The notes under the pieces: model-generated
What the model saw: the letters and a program-made list of their open reading frames with translations, nothing else
Database searches by the model: none
Told to the model about the DNA's origin: nothing
Program-made: the position numbers and the translations under genes
Source: Rhodopseudomonas palustris
GTDB taxonomy: Bacteria; Pseudomonadota; Alphaproteobacteria; Rhizobiales; Xanthobacteraceae
Reading direction: 5' to 3'
Length of the DNA stretch: 64,000 bases
Assembly: GCA_016215605.1 (NCBI GenBank)
Contig: JACRJB010000068.1
Location: forward strand, 154,270-218,269
In this document: positions 8,332 through 16,214 of the stretch, in pieces
How the letters are laid out: every line of letters starts with the position of its first letter
How positions within the stretch are numbered: position 1 is the stretch's first letter

Positions 8332-9255
8332 TCAGCCGTGCGAAAGAATTTGTTCCGTCCAGATGCCGCCGCCGCAACACGCGGCGGTCAGTCCGTCATC
8401 GGGCGCTGTCCCGGAGGCGTCGGCGGCGCATTGCTGGCAATGGTTCGAGACGCGCAGATAACGTTCGGCGTCGGCGCGCGCGACATAGCGCTTCATCAAT
8501 CCGGGCGCCGGCAGATGCGCGAAGCGATGCTGCGGGACCAAAGGGATGATGTGGATGAGATGCGCGCCGGCATAGGCGACCCGTTCGGCAATGTCACCGA
8601 TGTGGTCTTCGTTGACGGTCGGGATCAGCACGGTGTCGACTTTGACGACGATGCCGCGGGCCGACGCCTGCGCGATGCCGTCGATCTGGTTGCGGATCAG
8701 TCGTTTTGCGGCCGCGGTGCCGTCGAGCCGGCGGTGGCGCCAGGCGATCGTCGGCGTGATCCGCGCCTGGATTGCCGGATCGACGGCGTTCACGGTGACC
8801 GTCAGGGTCGTGATGCCGCTCGCGGCGATCTGGTCGACCTGCTCCGGCAGCATCAAGCCGTTGGTCGACAGGCAGAGCGCCAGATCGGGCCAGCGCTCGT
8901 GCACTTTCGCGAGCGTGTCGAGTGCGTGGTGCGTTGCCAGCGGCTCGCCGGGACCGGCGACGCCCACGACCGACAGCGTGGAAGAAAGTGCCCGTGCTCT
9001 GGCAACGAGTTCGATCGCCTGCGTCGGTGTCAGCAGCCGGGATGCTTGATCGGCGTGATGGTCGTGCCGATCGAACGCCTGGGCGCAGAACGCGCAGTCG
9101 ATATTGCAGGCGGGACTGACCGGCAGATGCAGCCGCGTGATCGGGGCGGTGGTCTGTGCAGACGGGAGAACATCGGGACGCTTTCCGTTCGGCGCTGGAA
9201 ACGCCAGCGTTGCCGCCGTCATCGTCTGCGAGAGACCGGCGCCGCCTTCGGTCAT
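8332..9255 (-). CDS. NifB-like radical SAM protein (divergent, short)
   Basis: A 307-residue protein of the NifB catalytic domain type. The radical SAM motif CNIDCAFC (Cys50, 54, 57) follows the family signature RLHLPVSPA, and VVGVAGPGEPLA and LCLSTNGLMLPE are typical of NifB. It has no fused C-terminal NifX domain; that is encoded by the upstream gene, which overlaps by 4 nt (ATGA at 9252-9255). Unlike the NifB-like protein at 33388, it lacks the N-terminal HPC motif (here KRPD) and its tail reads HCQQCAADA rather than HCQRCRADA. NifB joins [4Fe-4S] clusters into the 8-iron cofactor precursor. Whether this variant keeps that activity is open. Confidence 0.8.
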   Translation of the reverse strand: MTEGGAGLSQTMTAATLAFPAPNGKRPDVLPSAQTTAPITRLHLPVSPACNIDCAFCAQAFDRHDHHADQASRLLTPTQAIELVARARALSSTLSVVGVAGPGEPLATHHALDTLAKVHERWPDLALCLSTNGLMLPEQVDQIAASGITTLTVTVNAVDPAIQARITPTIAWRHRRLDGTAAAKRLIRNQIDGIAQASARGIVVKVDTVLIPTVNEDHIGDIAERVAYAGAHLIHIIPLVPQHRFAHLPAPGLMKRYVARADAERYLRVSNHCQQCAADASGTAPDDGLTAACCGGGIWTEQILSHG

Positions 9256-9632
9256 GATACGACGCGCTCGCGCAGCAAGCCGCTCTCGGCGAGTTCGCGC
9301 ACGGCGGAGTCGACGGCATCCTCGGTTTCGAAGGCGAGAATGCCGAGCGCCGTCAACCGGTCGACGCCGCATTCCCCGATCCGGGCGACGATCACGGCCC
9401 TGCAATCGGCGACCAGCTCGACCGACTCGTCCATCGGTTCGCGTCGCTGCGCACTGCGGTCGGCGCCGCAGGCGGGCCGGTTGGGCCTGGTTTCCAGCTG
9501 GCGCGGGGAACCGTCGGCGAAATCCCAGATCTGAAACCGTGTCGCATAACCGAAATGCTCGGTCACGGAGATGCCGTCGCCGGTTGCGATCGCCACCTTG
9601 ATCTGCCGCGTTGTCGGTGTCTGCGAATCCAT
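9252..9632 (-). CDS. NifX/NafY-like iron cofactor-binding domain protein
   Basis: A 126-residue protein resembling the dinitrogenase iron-molybdenum cofactor biosynthesis domain (NifX, NafY, C-terminus of NifB): KVAIATGDGISVTEHFGYATRFQIWD and later CRAVIVARIGECGVDRLTALGI. Such domains bind and carry NifB-co or related clusters. The ATG at 9632 (MDSQTPTTRQ) is chosen; the track start at 9737 adds 35 residues without family character. It overlaps the NifB-like gene by 4 nt. The NifB and NifX halves usually fused in bacterial NifB are thus two coupled genes here. Confidence 0.75.
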   Translation of the reverse strand: MDSQTPTTRQIKVAIATGDGISVTEHFGYATRFQIWDFADGSPRQLETRPNRPACGADRSAQRREPMDESVELVADCRAVIVARIGECGVDRLTALGILAFETEDAVDSAVRELAESGLLRERVVS

Positions 9633-10082
9633 ATGCACCACGTCTTCTGCGAACCAGATTCGTAAAATCGTCTCGTTGTGCGAACACGCTTGTCTAGCGC
9701 AACCGGCGGAGGAAGAGTTTTCGTAGTCTCGCGGCAAGAGTGATGAGCGTTCTGAAATCTCGTCTACCGCTGGTGTCCGCTGCTACGCATGACGGGAACT
9801 CGTCCCGCGGTGTGGCGGGTGCGTCGCTGCAATCCCGATCACCATGGTCGATACGGCGACCGCCTCGCTTTGTCGTCTCGCGTCGGACCTCGCATCGATC
9901 GAGAAACGACTTCCACGCGATCAGCGCCGTTTGAAACAACTCTACTGCGATCGTGCCCGGTGAGCAGGCTTCTTGCTGAACTCATCGGACCGTATTGACG
10001 CCGATCAGCAGTGAGGATCACCATCGATCATGGCCCGTCGAGGCTTGGCGATCCGCAGTCGCGGGAAATTGAGGAACAGATC
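9633..10082. promoter_or_regulatory. Divergent intergenic region, NifX-like gene / cystathionine beta-synthase
   Basis: About 450 bp should contain the promoters of the minus-strand nifX-nifB-mtnD group and the plus-strand transsulfuration pair. A short hairpin CGGGA-ACTCG-TCCCG occurs near 9791. A string TGGCGGGTGCGTCGCTGC near 9812 has GG/GC spaced like a sigma-54 site but its -12 element is poor. No RNA gene or known riboswitch motif is apparent. Confidence 0.3.
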
Positions 10083-11480
10083 GTGAGCCTGGCAGAATTC
10101 GCCAAGCCGAAGGATCGCGCGCCGAAAGGCGTCATCGACCTGATCGGTAACACGCCTCTGGTTCAGCTGACGCGGCTCGAGACGGGGCCATGCTGCCTGT
10201 TCGCCAAACTCGAAGGCCAGAATCCCGGCGGCTCGATCAAGGACCGTCCGGCACTCGCGATGATCGAGGCGTTCGAGCGCAGCGGAGAATTGCGTCCCGG
10301 CGGCACCCTGGTCGAAGCCACCGCCGGCAACACTGGCCTTGGTCTGGCGCTGATCGCCGCCCTCAAGGGCTATCGGCTCATTCTGGTGATCCCGGACAAG
10401 ATGAGCCGGGAGAAGGTGCTTCACCTCAAGGCGATGGGCGCCGACGTGGTGATGACCAGGTCCGATGTCGGCAAAGGGCATCCAGCGTACTATCAGGACC
10501 TCGCTCAGAAGATTACCTTGGACACGCCCGGTGCGGTGTTCGTCAATCAGTTCGCCAATCCCGCCAATCCGCTGGCGCACGAGTCGGGCACCGCGCCGGA
10601 AATATGGGAGCAGATGGGGCGGCGGGTCGATGCCGTGGTGTGCGGCATCGGGTCCGGCGGAACGTTGACCGGCATCGGCCGGTTCTTCGCGCGGGCTTCG
10701 CCGTCGACCGAGATCATCCTCGCCGATCCGAAGGGATCGGTGCTGGTCGACGTGGTCGAAGGGCGAAGTCCCGGCGAGGTCGGAAGCTGGCTGGTCGAAG
10801 GCATCGGTGAAGACTTTGTTCCGGACAATGCGGATCTGCGACTGATCACCCGTGGTTACACCGTCACCGACGCGGAATCGTTTCATGCCGCGCGAGAGCT
10901 GCTCGGCCGCGAAGGAATTCTGGCCGGCTCATCCTCCGGAACGCTGCTCGCAGCAGCGCTGCGCTACTGCCGGGAGCAGGACCGACCGAAGCGCGTCGTC
11001 ACGCTGCTGCCGGACGGCGGCAACAAGTATCTGTCGAAGATGTTCAACGACACCTGGATGGCCGATCAGGGTTTCCTCGAACGGCGCCATGACGGCGATC
11101 TGCGCGATCTGATCGTTCGCCGCCACGACGAGGGCGCGTCGATCACAGTCGGCCCCGACGACACGTTGAACTTCGCCTATTCGCGGATGAAGCTCTACGA
11201 GGTCTCGCAACTGCCGGTGCTGGTCGACGATCAGGTCGTCGGGATTATCGATGAATCGGACCTGCTGATGGCGACGATCGGCAATCCGGCGAAATTCGCC
11301 GAGCCGGTGCATCTGGCGATGAGCAAACGCGTCGACACGGTGCAGGCGTCGGCGCCGTTCGAAAGCCTGATGCCGGTGTTCGATCGCGGCCATGTCGTGG
11401 TCGTGGTCGACGGCGTTCGCTTTCTCGGCCTGATCACAAGGATCGACCTGATCAATCATCTCCGCAGCAAGGTTCACTGA
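10083..11480 (+). CDS. Cystathionine beta-synthase with C-terminal CBS domain pair
   Basis: A 465-residue fold-type II PLP enzyme condensing serine with homocysteine to cystathionine. The PLP lysine sits in NPGGSIKDRPA, the substrate loop is EATAGNTGLGLAL and the phosphate loop is CGIGSGGTLTGIGRFF. From about residue 340 two CBS repeats follow (SQLPVLVDDQVVGIIDESDLL; VVVVDGVRFLGLITRIDLINHL), which commonly bind adenosyl ligands. The GTG at 10083 is preferred over the one at 10011 because GAGGA lies 7 nt upstream. The next gene, 14 nt on, is cystathionine gamma-lyase-like, so the pair forms a reverse transsulfuration module. A cysteine synthase activity is the main alternative. Confidence 0.85.
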   Translation: MSLAEFAKPKDRAPKGVIDLIGNTPLVQLTRLETGPCCLFAKLEGQNPGGSIKDRPALAMIEAFERSGELRPGGTLVEATAGNTGLGLALIAALKGYRLILVIPDKMSREKVLHLKAMGADVVMTRSDVGKGHPAYYQDLAQKITLDTPGAVFVNQFANPANPLAHESGTAPEIWEQMGRRVDAVVCGIGSGGTLTGIGRFFARASPSTEIILADPKGSVLVDVVEGRSPGEVGSWLVEGIGEDFVPDNADLRLITRGYTVTDAESFHAARELLGREGILAGSSSGTLLAAALRYCREQDRPKRVVTLLPDGGNKYLSKMFNDTWMADQGFLERRHDGDLRDLIVRRHDEGASITVGPDDTLNFAYSRMKLYEVSQLPVLVDDQVVGIIDESDLLMATIGNPAKFAEPVHLAMSKRVDTVQASAPFESLMPVFDRGHVVVVVDGVRFLGLITRIDLINHLRSKVH

Positions 11481-11494
11481 CAAGGTTCACCGCA

Positions 11495-12667
11495 ATGGAT
11501 AAGTCGACCAACGTCCGGACACGAGGCGTCAACACCCGCGCCGTGCACGGCGGCCAGCAATTCGATCCGGCGACCGGCGCGGTGACGACGCCGATCTACG
11601 CCACCTCGACGTACGTGCAGTCGGCGCCAGGGGTGCACAAAGGCTACGAATACGCACGATCGCAGAACCCGACCCGGGCGGCGTTCGAGGCGGCGATCGC
11701 CGATGCCGAGCGCGGCACCGCCGGTTTCGCGTTCGCCTCCGGGCTTGCGGCGGAAGCCGCGCTGCTCGAACTGGCCGGGCAGGGCAGTCACATCGTCGCA
11801 TCGGATGATCTTTACGGCGGGAGCTGGCGGCTGTTCCATCGCGTTCGCAGCTATTCGGCAGGCTTGACTATCGACCACGTCGATCCCGCCAATCTCGATG
11901 CGCTCCGCGCGGCGATCAAGCCGAACACCGCCTTCATCTGGATCGAGACGCCGAGCAATCCGACATTGCGGCTCGCCGACCTCGAAGCGATCGCGGCGAT
12001 CGGACATGAGCACAAGGTGCTCACCGTGGTCGACAACACCTTCGCCTCGCCGGCGGTGCAGCGCCCGCTCGAGCACGGCATCGACATCGTGGTTCACTCG
12101 GTCACCAAATACATCGGCGGCCATTCCGATATTGTCGGCGGCGCCATCGTCGTGCGCGATCCGGAGCTGATCCAGAAGCTGCAATTCCTGCAGAACGCCA
12201 CCGGCGGAATCCTCGATCCGTTCTCGAGCTTCCTGGCGCTGCGCGGAATCAAGACGTTGCCGTTGCGGCTGCAGCGCCACAATGCCAACGCCCTGGCGGT
12301 GGCCCGCTGGCTCGAAGCGCATCCGAAGGTCGAGCGCGTGATCTATCCCGGCCTCGCCAGCCATCCCCAGCACGCGCTGGCGACGCGGCAGATGGACGGC
12401 GGCGGCGGCATGGTTGCGGCGTATCTCAAAGCAGACGATCAGCAGACCGTGGCGGTGCTCAGCCGGTTCAAGCTGTTCGCGTTGGCGGAGAGTTTGGGCG
12501 CAGTCGAGAGCCTGGTCGGCCAGCCCTGGAGCATGAGCCATGCGTCGTTGCCGGAGGCGGATCGCCTGGCCCGCGACATCCGTCCCAATCTGATCAGGCT
12601 GTCGATCGGGATTGAAGACGCCGACGACCTGATCGACGATCTCGAACAGGCGCTCGCGGTGCTCTGA
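11495..12667 (+). CDS. Cystathionine gamma-lyase (or gamma-synthase)
   Basis: A 390-residue Cys/Met metabolism PLP enzyme. The start region RGVNTRAVHGGQQFDPATGAV, the tyrosine/arginine motif YEYARSQNPTR and the Schiff-base lysine in HSVTKYIGGHSDIVGG are all present. It is paired with cystathionine beta-synthase 14 nt upstream, which favours gamma-lyase (cystathionine to cysteine, 2-oxobutyrate and ammonia) over gamma-synthase. The two cannot be separated with certainty by motif reading alone. A strong hairpin follows the stop codon. Confidence 0.85.
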   Translation: MDKSTNVRTRGVNTRAVHGGQQFDPATGAVTTPIYATSTYVQSAPGVHKGYEYARSQNPTRAAFEAAIADAERGTAGFAFASGLAAEAALLELAGQGSHIVASDDLYGGSWRLFHRVRSYSAGLTIDHVDPANLDALRAAIKPNTAFIWIETPSNPTLRLADLEAIAAIGHEHKVLTVVDNTFASPAVQRPLEHGIDIVVHSVTKYIGGHSDIVGGAIVVRDPELIQKLQFLQNATGGILDPFSSFLALRGIKTLPLRLQRHNANALAVARWLEAHPKVERVIYPGLASHPQHALATRQMDGGGGMVAAYLKADDQQTVAVLSRFKLFALAESLGAVESLVGQPWSMSHASLPEADRLARDIRPNLIRLSIGIEDADDLIDDLEQALAVL

Positions 12668-12675
12668 ATCGTCGT

Positions 12676-12706
12676 CCTCGCTCTCCGCTAATAGGCGGAG
12701 GCGAGG
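12676..12706. terminator. Bidirectional hairpin between convergent genes
   Basis: CCTCGC-T-CTCCGC, loop TAATAG, GCGGAGGCGAGG forms a 12-bp stem with one bulged T. It follows the gamma-lyase stop by 8 nt and overlaps the last codons of the convergent oxygenase gene. No long T-run is present. Confidence 0.55.
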
Positions 12707-13734
12707 CCGGGCTCGATCGCAAAATCCTCCAGCAGATCGGCGTGGTGCCGGCGCGCCACGTCGGGATGCGAGCGCAGCCGGCCCTTGAGATAGTTACGAC
12801 CGACCTCACGGAACAGCGGGTTGTTCGGATCCTGCGTGATGCCCCGCGCGTGCGGCGCGAGCGAAGGCGGCAGCGCCAATACCGGCACCGTGGCGTCGAG
12901 CCGAGCGCCGAGGAAGAACGCCACCGACAGCCGATCGGTGCCCGCCGGCGGCGTCACCACGCGATGAACGTTGGCCCGCAGCGTGCCGTTCGAGGCGAGT
13001 TCGAGAATCTCGCCGATGTTCACGACGAACGAACCGGGCAGCGGCGGCGCATCGATCCAGCCGTCGTCGGTCTCCACCTGAAGGCCGGCGACCGTGTCTT
13101 GCAGAAGGATGGTGACAAAGCCGGAATCCTTGTGCGCGCCGACGCCCTGGTCGCTCTCGGTCGCATCGCGGCCGGGATAGCGGATGATCTTGATGAGCTG
13201 GTGCGGTGATGGCGCGTGAATCGGTTCGAACACGTCTTCGGGCTGGTCGAGCGCGGCGGCGAACACCCGTAGCACCTTGATCGCCAGGGCGGTCACTTCC
13301 TGCTGATAGCGCAGCATCAGCGGCTTCAATTCCGGCAAGGCGTCCGGCCACTGGTTGGGGCCCTGAAGACGCGTCCACGCCGGCGCCGAGCGTCCGAACG
13401 GGAAGGCTTCGCGCTCGGCCCCGATGTCGAGCTGCTCGCGCCAGTCCGCTGCCCCCCGCGTGAATTCCAGCCCGGCGCGGGTATAGCCACGGAAATGTGG
13501 AGAGTTGGCCATCTCGATCGCGAGCTTGTCGGCATCGGGAAGCGAGAAGAAATTGCGCGAAGCGGTCAAGACGTCATGGATCAAACGGTCGGAGATCCCG
13601 TGACCGACGAGATAGAAGAAACCCGGGCCGAACGCCGCACTGCGGACATCCTGCAGGAATGCGTCGCGTTGGGCGCCGACTGCACCGAATCGGGTGAGGT
13701 CGAGGATAGGGAGCGTTCGGTGTGAGCTGGGCAT
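12688..13734 (-). CDS. 2-oxoglutarate/Fe(II) oxygenase, isopenicillin N synthase-like
   Basis: A 348-residue non-haem iron oxygenase. Iron ligands are visible as His201 and Asp203 (GVGAHKDSGFVTIL) and His257 (ANVHRVV), with the 2-oxoglutarate-binding Arg268-x-Ser270 (DRLS). The N-terminal DIOX_N-like part reads LPILDLTRF then GFFYLVGHGIS. The ATG at 13734 has CGGAGCC upstream; the track start at 14040 adds about 100 residues without family features. Substrate is unknown. It is a lone gene converging on the transsulfuration pair and divergent from the aminotransferase/Met operon, so a sulfur-related substrate is possible but unproven. Confidence 0.8.
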   Translation of the reverse strand: MPSSHRTLPILDLTRFGAVGAQRDAFLQDVRSAAFGPGFFYLVGHGISDRLIHDVLTASRNFFSLPDADKLAIEMANSPHFRGYTRAGLEFTRGAADWREQLDIGAEREAFPFGRSAPAWTRLQGPNQWPDALPELKPLMLRYQQEVTALAIKVLRVFAAALDQPEDVFEPIHAPSPHQLIKIIRYPGRDATESDQGVGAHKDSGFVTILLQDTVAGLQVETDDGWIDAPPLPGSFVVNIGEILELASNGTLRANVHRVVTPPAGTDRLSVAFFLGARLDATVPVLALPPSLAPHARGITQDPNNPLFREVGRNYLKGRLRSHPDVARRHHADLLEDFAIEPGLASAY

Positions 13735-14165
13735 CGGTAGGGCTCCGGTTGGGATCGTCAGCGCAAATGATGAAGGCGCCCCACACGAGTGTCGAGCCAT
13801 CCTTGAAAATAGCATCGTCCATCCTTCGGTGGCCCGACCTACGCTTAGTTTGTGTCGTCCGCTTGGGTGATCATGGAGAGTCATTCCTGCTCGCCGAGAG
13901 GGCGGAGGCGGCGGACTTGGCGCCGCGGCTTGATTGCCTGGAGCGGACTGCGTGGCAATCAAACAAGGCGATGAATACGAGCGTACCAGTGAACGGAAAT
14001 AGTGATGCCTGTGGTCATAGATTCGAATCTCTTTTTCCATGGCGAGCCCAATTTGGACGGTCTTTCTCTCGCTGCTGATTGAAAACGTCGGAGACGGTCT
14101 CTAGCATTGAGGATGTTACTTAGAGGATGACGCAAGCGCGTGATCAGCAGCGTGAAGGCAGTTTG
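13735..14165. promoter_or_regulatory. Divergent intergenic region upstream of the aminotransferase-MetQNI-MetY-NFL operon
   Basis: About 430 bp between divergent genes. Its main structure is the inverted repeat at 13930-13962, listed separately. The rest has no recognisable coding frame or RNA gene. Confidence 0.35.
13930..13962. promoter_or_regulatory. Perfect inverted repeat TTGATTGCC-N15-GGCAATCAA
   Basis: Two 9-bp arms, TTGATTGCC and GGCAATCAA, are exactly complementary and separated by 15 nt, about 200 bp upstream of the aminotransferase start. The outer TTGAT/ATCAA half-sites look like Fnr/FixK halves, but the spacing is far too wide for that family (N4). It may be a dimeric operator or a leader-RNA hairpin of the Met/nitrogenase-like operon. 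Confidence 0.4.
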
Positions 14166-15344
14166 ATGGCGAACTCCGTATTCGGTGCGACGGGAACATC
14201 GATCTTCGAATCGATGTCGCGTCTGGCCACGGAGGTCAAATCCATCAATCTCGGGCAGGGCTTTCCCGAGAACGGGTTGGAGCCGCCCGAACTGATCGAA
14301 GCCGCGGTACGTGCGGTTCGCGACGGCGCTCATCAATATCCGCCGATGATGGGATTGCCGGCGTTGCGGCAGGCGGTGGCCGACAACAGCAAGCGGTGGC
14401 TGGGACTGGATGTCGATTGGGAGCGCGAGGTGCTGATCACCTCCGGCGCGACCGAGGCTCTCGCGGATGCGTTTCTGGCGCTACTGGAGCCGGGTGACGA
14501 GATCATCCTGCTCGAGCCGGCCTACGATTCCTATCCGACCATCATCCGCCGGGCCGGCGCGAAGCCCGTTCGGGTGCGGCTCGACCCGCCCGATTGGGCG
14601 CTGCAGCTCGATCGGCTGGAGGCGGCGATTACGCCCCGGACGAAAGCGATCGTGCTCAATACACCGATGAATCCGATCGGCAAGGTGTTCTCCCGCGAGG
14701 AACTGCGCGGCATCGCCGATCTGCTGCTGCGTCACGACTTGATCGCGATCTGCGACGAGGTCTACGAGCATCTGGTGTTCGACGGCCGACGCCACGAGAC
14801 GCTGTTCGCGTTCCCCGATGTCCGCGATCGCGTCGTCAGGATCGGCTCCGCCGGCAAGACCTTCTCGGTGACGGGCTGGAAGGTCGGCTACGTCACGGCC
14901 GACCCAAAGTTGCTTGGGCCGATCGCCAAGGCGCATCAATTCGTCACCTTCACGACGCCGCCGGCACTGCAGTCCGCCGTCGCCTACGGCCTAAACTTGC
15001 CGGACAGTTATTTCGAGGGATTGCGCCGCGACATGACGTGGCGTCGCGATCTCCTCGTCGATGGCTTGCGCGGTGCGGGCTATTCAGTCGGCGACGTCGC
15101 GGCGACCTATTTCGCGGTGGTGGCCACTGACGGTCTTCCGGAGTTCGGTGACGATTTTGCGCTGGCGAGACGGCTGACCCGCGAGGCCGGCGTCACGGCG
15201 ATTCCGATCTCGGCGTTCTACGACGCGCGCGACGTCCACAGCCACATCCGGTTCTGCTTCGCGAAGTCGGCGGATACGCTGCAGGAGGCTGTGAGCCGCC
15301 TGGCTCGCTGGCGCGAGACGCTCCGCTGGAAGGCGGCGTCATGA
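14166..15344 (+). CDS. Class I/II PLP aminotransferase (methionine/kynurenine aminotransferase-like)
   Basis: A 392-residue fold-type I aminotransferase: FPENGLEPPELIEAA, HQYPPMMGLPALRQAV, LEPAYDSYPTIIRRAG, NTPMNPIGKVFSREEL and the PLP lysine in RIGSAGKTFSVTGWKVGY. The overall pattern resembles YbdL-type methionine aminotransferases and kynurenine aminotransferases. The ATG at 14166 (MANSVFGATG) has GAAGG upstream; the track start at 14127 is also possible. It leads a run of same-strand genes (MetQNI, MetY, NFL D/K), so transamination of methionine or 4-methylthio-2-oxobutyrate is a plausible role. Confidence 0.8.
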   Translation: MANSVFGATGTSIFESMSRLATEVKSINLGQGFPENGLEPPELIEAAVRAVRDGAHQYPPMMGLPALRQAVADNSKRWLGLDVDWEREVLITSGATEALADAFLALLEPGDEIILLEPAYDSYPTIIRRAGAKPVRVRLDPPDWALQLDRLEAAITPRTKAIVLNTPMNPIGKVFSREELRGIADLLLRHDLIAICDEVYEHLVFDGRRHETLFAFPDVRDRVVRIGSAGKTFSVTGWKVGYVTADPKLLGPIAKAHQFVTFTTPPALQSAVAYGLNLPDSYFEGLRRDMTWRRDLLVDGLRGAGYSVGDVAATYFAVVATDGLPEFGDDFALARRLTREAGVTAIPISAFYDARDVHSHIRFCFAKSADTLQEAVSRLARWRETLRWKAAS

Positions 15345-15428
15345 AGCCGCCGGCTGTTCAAAACGTGCAACGCTGCACGGCTGCAACAGAACCTGCTCGT
15401 CCTAACAAACCAGCTCGAGGGACTTGAT

Positions 15429-16214
15429 TTGAAACGATCGACGATGTTCTCCATCATTGTGGCCGCTTTGATTGGCGCCGCTGAGCCTTCCGCTGCCCAG
15501 ACGATCCGTGTCGGGGTCACCAGCGGACCGCATGCCCAGATCGCCGAGGCGCTGCTTCCCGTCGCGAAAGCCAAGGGCCTCAACGTCAGGCTGGTGGAGT
15601 TCTCGGACGGCGCCTTGATCGACGTGGCGACCGACAACGGCGAGCTGGAAGCCAATGCGTTCCAGCATACGCCCTATCTCGACCAGCAGAACCGCGACCG
15701 CCGGCTCGACGTCGTATCGGTCGGCCGCACCATCCTGCTGCCGATGGCGGGCTATTCGCGCAAGCACAAATCGCTGGCCGATCTGCCGGTCGGCGCAAAG
15801 ATCTCGATTCCCAACGATCCGACCAATGGTGGCCGTGCGCTCAAACTGCTGGAAGCGGGTGGCGTGATCAAGCTTGCGCCGGGTAGCACCTTCAACGCCA
15901 CCGAACTCGACATCACCGACAACCCGAAGAAGGTAAAGATCCTCGCGATGGAGACGGCGCAATTGCCGCGTTCGCTCGACGACGTCGACTTCTCCGTCAT
16001 CACCTCCTTCTTCGCGCTCAGCGCCGGCCTTGTTCCCAACCGGGACTCGCTGCTGATCGAGAGCCAGCAGTCGGACTATGTCTGTCTGATCGGCGTCCAG
16101 CGCAAGAACGCCAGTCAGCCCTGGGTCAAGACGCTGGTCGAGAGCTATCAGTCGCCGGAGGTGAAGGAGTTCATCGAGAAGAAGTTCAACGGCAACATCA
16201 TTGCGGCCTGGTGA
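15429..16214 (+). CDS. metQ: MetQ-like methionine-binding protein (NlpA family)
   Basis: A 261-residue periplasmic binding protein of the MetQ/NlpA family: IRVGVTSGPHAQIAEALLPVAK, ELEANAFQHTPYLDQQN, ISIPNDPTNGGRALKLLE and VITSFFALSAGL. It has a plain signal peptide ending near SAAQ-T and no lipobox cysteine, unlike enteric MetQ. The start is a TTG at 15429 supported by GAGGGAC 5 nt upstream; an internal ATG at 15444 is the alternative. Its stop overlaps the GTG of the MetN gene. It should bind methionine or a related thioether. Confidence 0.88.
   Translation: MKRSTMFSIIVAALIGAAEPSAAQTIRVGVTSGPHAQIAEALLPVAKAKGLNVRLVEFSDGALIDVATDNGELEANAFQHTPYLDQQNRDRRLDVVSVGRTILLPMAGYSRKHKSLADLPVGAKISIPNDPTNGGRALKLLEAGGVIKLAPGSTFNATELDITDNPKKVKILAMETAQLPRSLDDVDFSVITSFFALSAGLVPNRDSLLIESQQSDYVCLIGVQRKNASQPWVKTLVESYQSPEVKEFIEKKFNGNIIAAW

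Noticed and set aside
9806-9830. Possible sigma-54 promoter TGGCGGGTGCGTCGCTGC
   Set aside because: GG and GC have the right spacing but the -12 element (TCGC) and flanks are poor. No convincing sigma-54 site was found before any nitrogenase-like operon.
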